Origin: an uncultured Microbacterium sp.
GTDB lineage: Bacteria > Actinomycetota > Actinomycetes > Actinomycetales > Microbacteriaceae
DNA length: 5,763 bases
Direction of reading: 5' to 3'
Assembly: GCA_937988695.1 (NCBI GenBank)
Contig: CALKHM010000320.1
Span: 1-5,763, forward strand
The notes beneath the pieces were generated by a model, which saw only the letters and a program-made list of their open reading frames with translations, had not been told where the DNA came from and did not search any database. Below are positions 5,358 through 5,763 of this stretch, piece by piece (within the stretch, counting starts at the first letter, position 1; every line of letters starts with the position of its first letter). The translations under genes were made by a program, and so were the position numbers.

Positions 5358-5763
5358 ATGAGCGACACACAATCCTTGCGCCCGGGGGGTCGGATCCTCA
5401 AGCGGGTCGTCGCCATCGCCGGTATGGCCGTCCTCGTCGCGAGCATGGCGGCGTGCACCCCTCGTGGTGGCGGCTCCGGCGGCCCGGCGAGCTCGGGCGC
5501 CTCGGGCGACAGCGGCGCGAAGGTGACCAACATCGCGGTGGTGACACCGGCCACCGAGTCCGACCACGGCTGGAACCAGCAAGGGCTGGCTGCTGCCAAG
5601 GCGACCGCCTCGGCGCTGAACCTCACCTTGATGACCGACACGAACGTCGGCTACGACAACACGCAGACGATCCTGACTCAGGTGGCCAAGAAGGACAACC
5701 AGCTCGTGATCGCCTGGGCCAGCGGGTTCACGACGGCTGCCGCCCGCGCCGCCTCGGCCACCG
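5358..5763 (+). CDS. BMP/PnrA-family ABC transporter substrate-binding lipoprotein (3' end missing)
   Basis: This is a membrane-anchored periplasmic-type binding protein that would deliver a small solute to an ABC importer. The ATG at 5358 has GGAGG (5345-5349) 8 bases upstream, and 135 codons are visible to the edge. The signal peptide has Arg12, Lys15 and Arg16, a hydrophobic core (about 17-28) and a lipobox ending MAAC with Cys33; Met at -3 is slightly unusual. A Gly/Ser linker (about 36-52) follows. The mature domain opens with strand NIAVVTP and the motif SDHGWNQQG, characteristic of the Bmp family (known ligands mostly nucleosides), then QTILTQVAKKDNQLVIAW as the second strand region. 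It is divergent from the B6 genes and shares a promoter element with them, so a B6 vitamer or related heterocycle is an inferred candidate ligand. Permease and ATPase genes would be expected to the right. Confidence 0.85.
   Translation, partial: MSDTQSLRPGGRILKRVVAIAGMAVLVASMAACTPRGGGSGGPASSGASGDSGAKVTNIAVVTPATESDHGWNQQGLAAAKATASALNLTLMTDTNVGYDNTQTILTQVAKKDNQLVIAWASGFTTAAARAASAT

Noticed and set aside
1..5763. Search by eye for CRISPR arrays, transposases, tRNA or rRNA genes and long direct repeats.
   Set aside because: None seen; the window is almost fully occupied by coding sequence with uniform codon use and no sign of a mobile element.

Overview
The window looks like high-GC actinobacterial chromosome, most plausibly from Microbacteriaceae (a Microbacterium-like organism). 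This rests on the GC-rich third codon positions, strong AGGAGG-type ribosome binding sites, GTG starts and lipoproteins with actinobacterial-style signal peptides. The assignment is inferred from sequence style and gene content, not from a marker gene.

Layout. Bases 1-1458 (+) carry the 3' part of a tandem two-domain ABC transporter ATPase of the oligopeptide/nickel type; its N-terminal Walker A lies outside the window. It converges on, and overlaps by 13 bases, a minus-strand operon reading from about 4563 down to 1446. In transcription order the operon holds an MBL-fold lactonase (4563-3805), a short-chain dehydrogenase (3744-3010) and a GMC flavin oxidoreductase (3005-1446). A small lipoprotein of unknown function (5168-4680, -) lies upstream. 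A 189-base AT-richer intergenic region follows, then the 5' part of a BMP/PnrA-family substrate-binding lipoprotein gene (5358 to the right edge, +), divergent from the rest.

Main interpretation. The lactonase and the dehydrogenase closely resemble, as I remember those sequences, 4-pyridoxolactonase and the SDR-type pyridoxal 4-dehydrogenase of Mesorhizobium loti. Pyridoxine 4-oxidase is a GMC-family flavoenzyme. The three genes therefore read as the upper part of vitamin B6 degradation pathway I: pyridoxine to pyridoxal (GMC oxidase), pyridoxal to 4-pyridoxolactone (SDR, NAD+), and lactone to 4-pyridoxate (MBL lactonase). Genes for ring oxidation and cleavage of 4-pyridoxate are not visible here.

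Regulation and transport. The promoter proposed for the catabolic operon (TTGACG, 17 bp, TATCGT) and the one proposed for the BMP-family gene (TTGACA, 17 bp, TAATAT) share the octamer ATCTCATA in the same register from the -35 box. This suggests co-regulation and makes the BMP-family transporter a candidate importer of a B6 vitamer or related pyridine. The BMP leader also contains several inverted repeats, two mutually exclusive hairpins and a possible Shine-Dalgarno-sequestering pairing.
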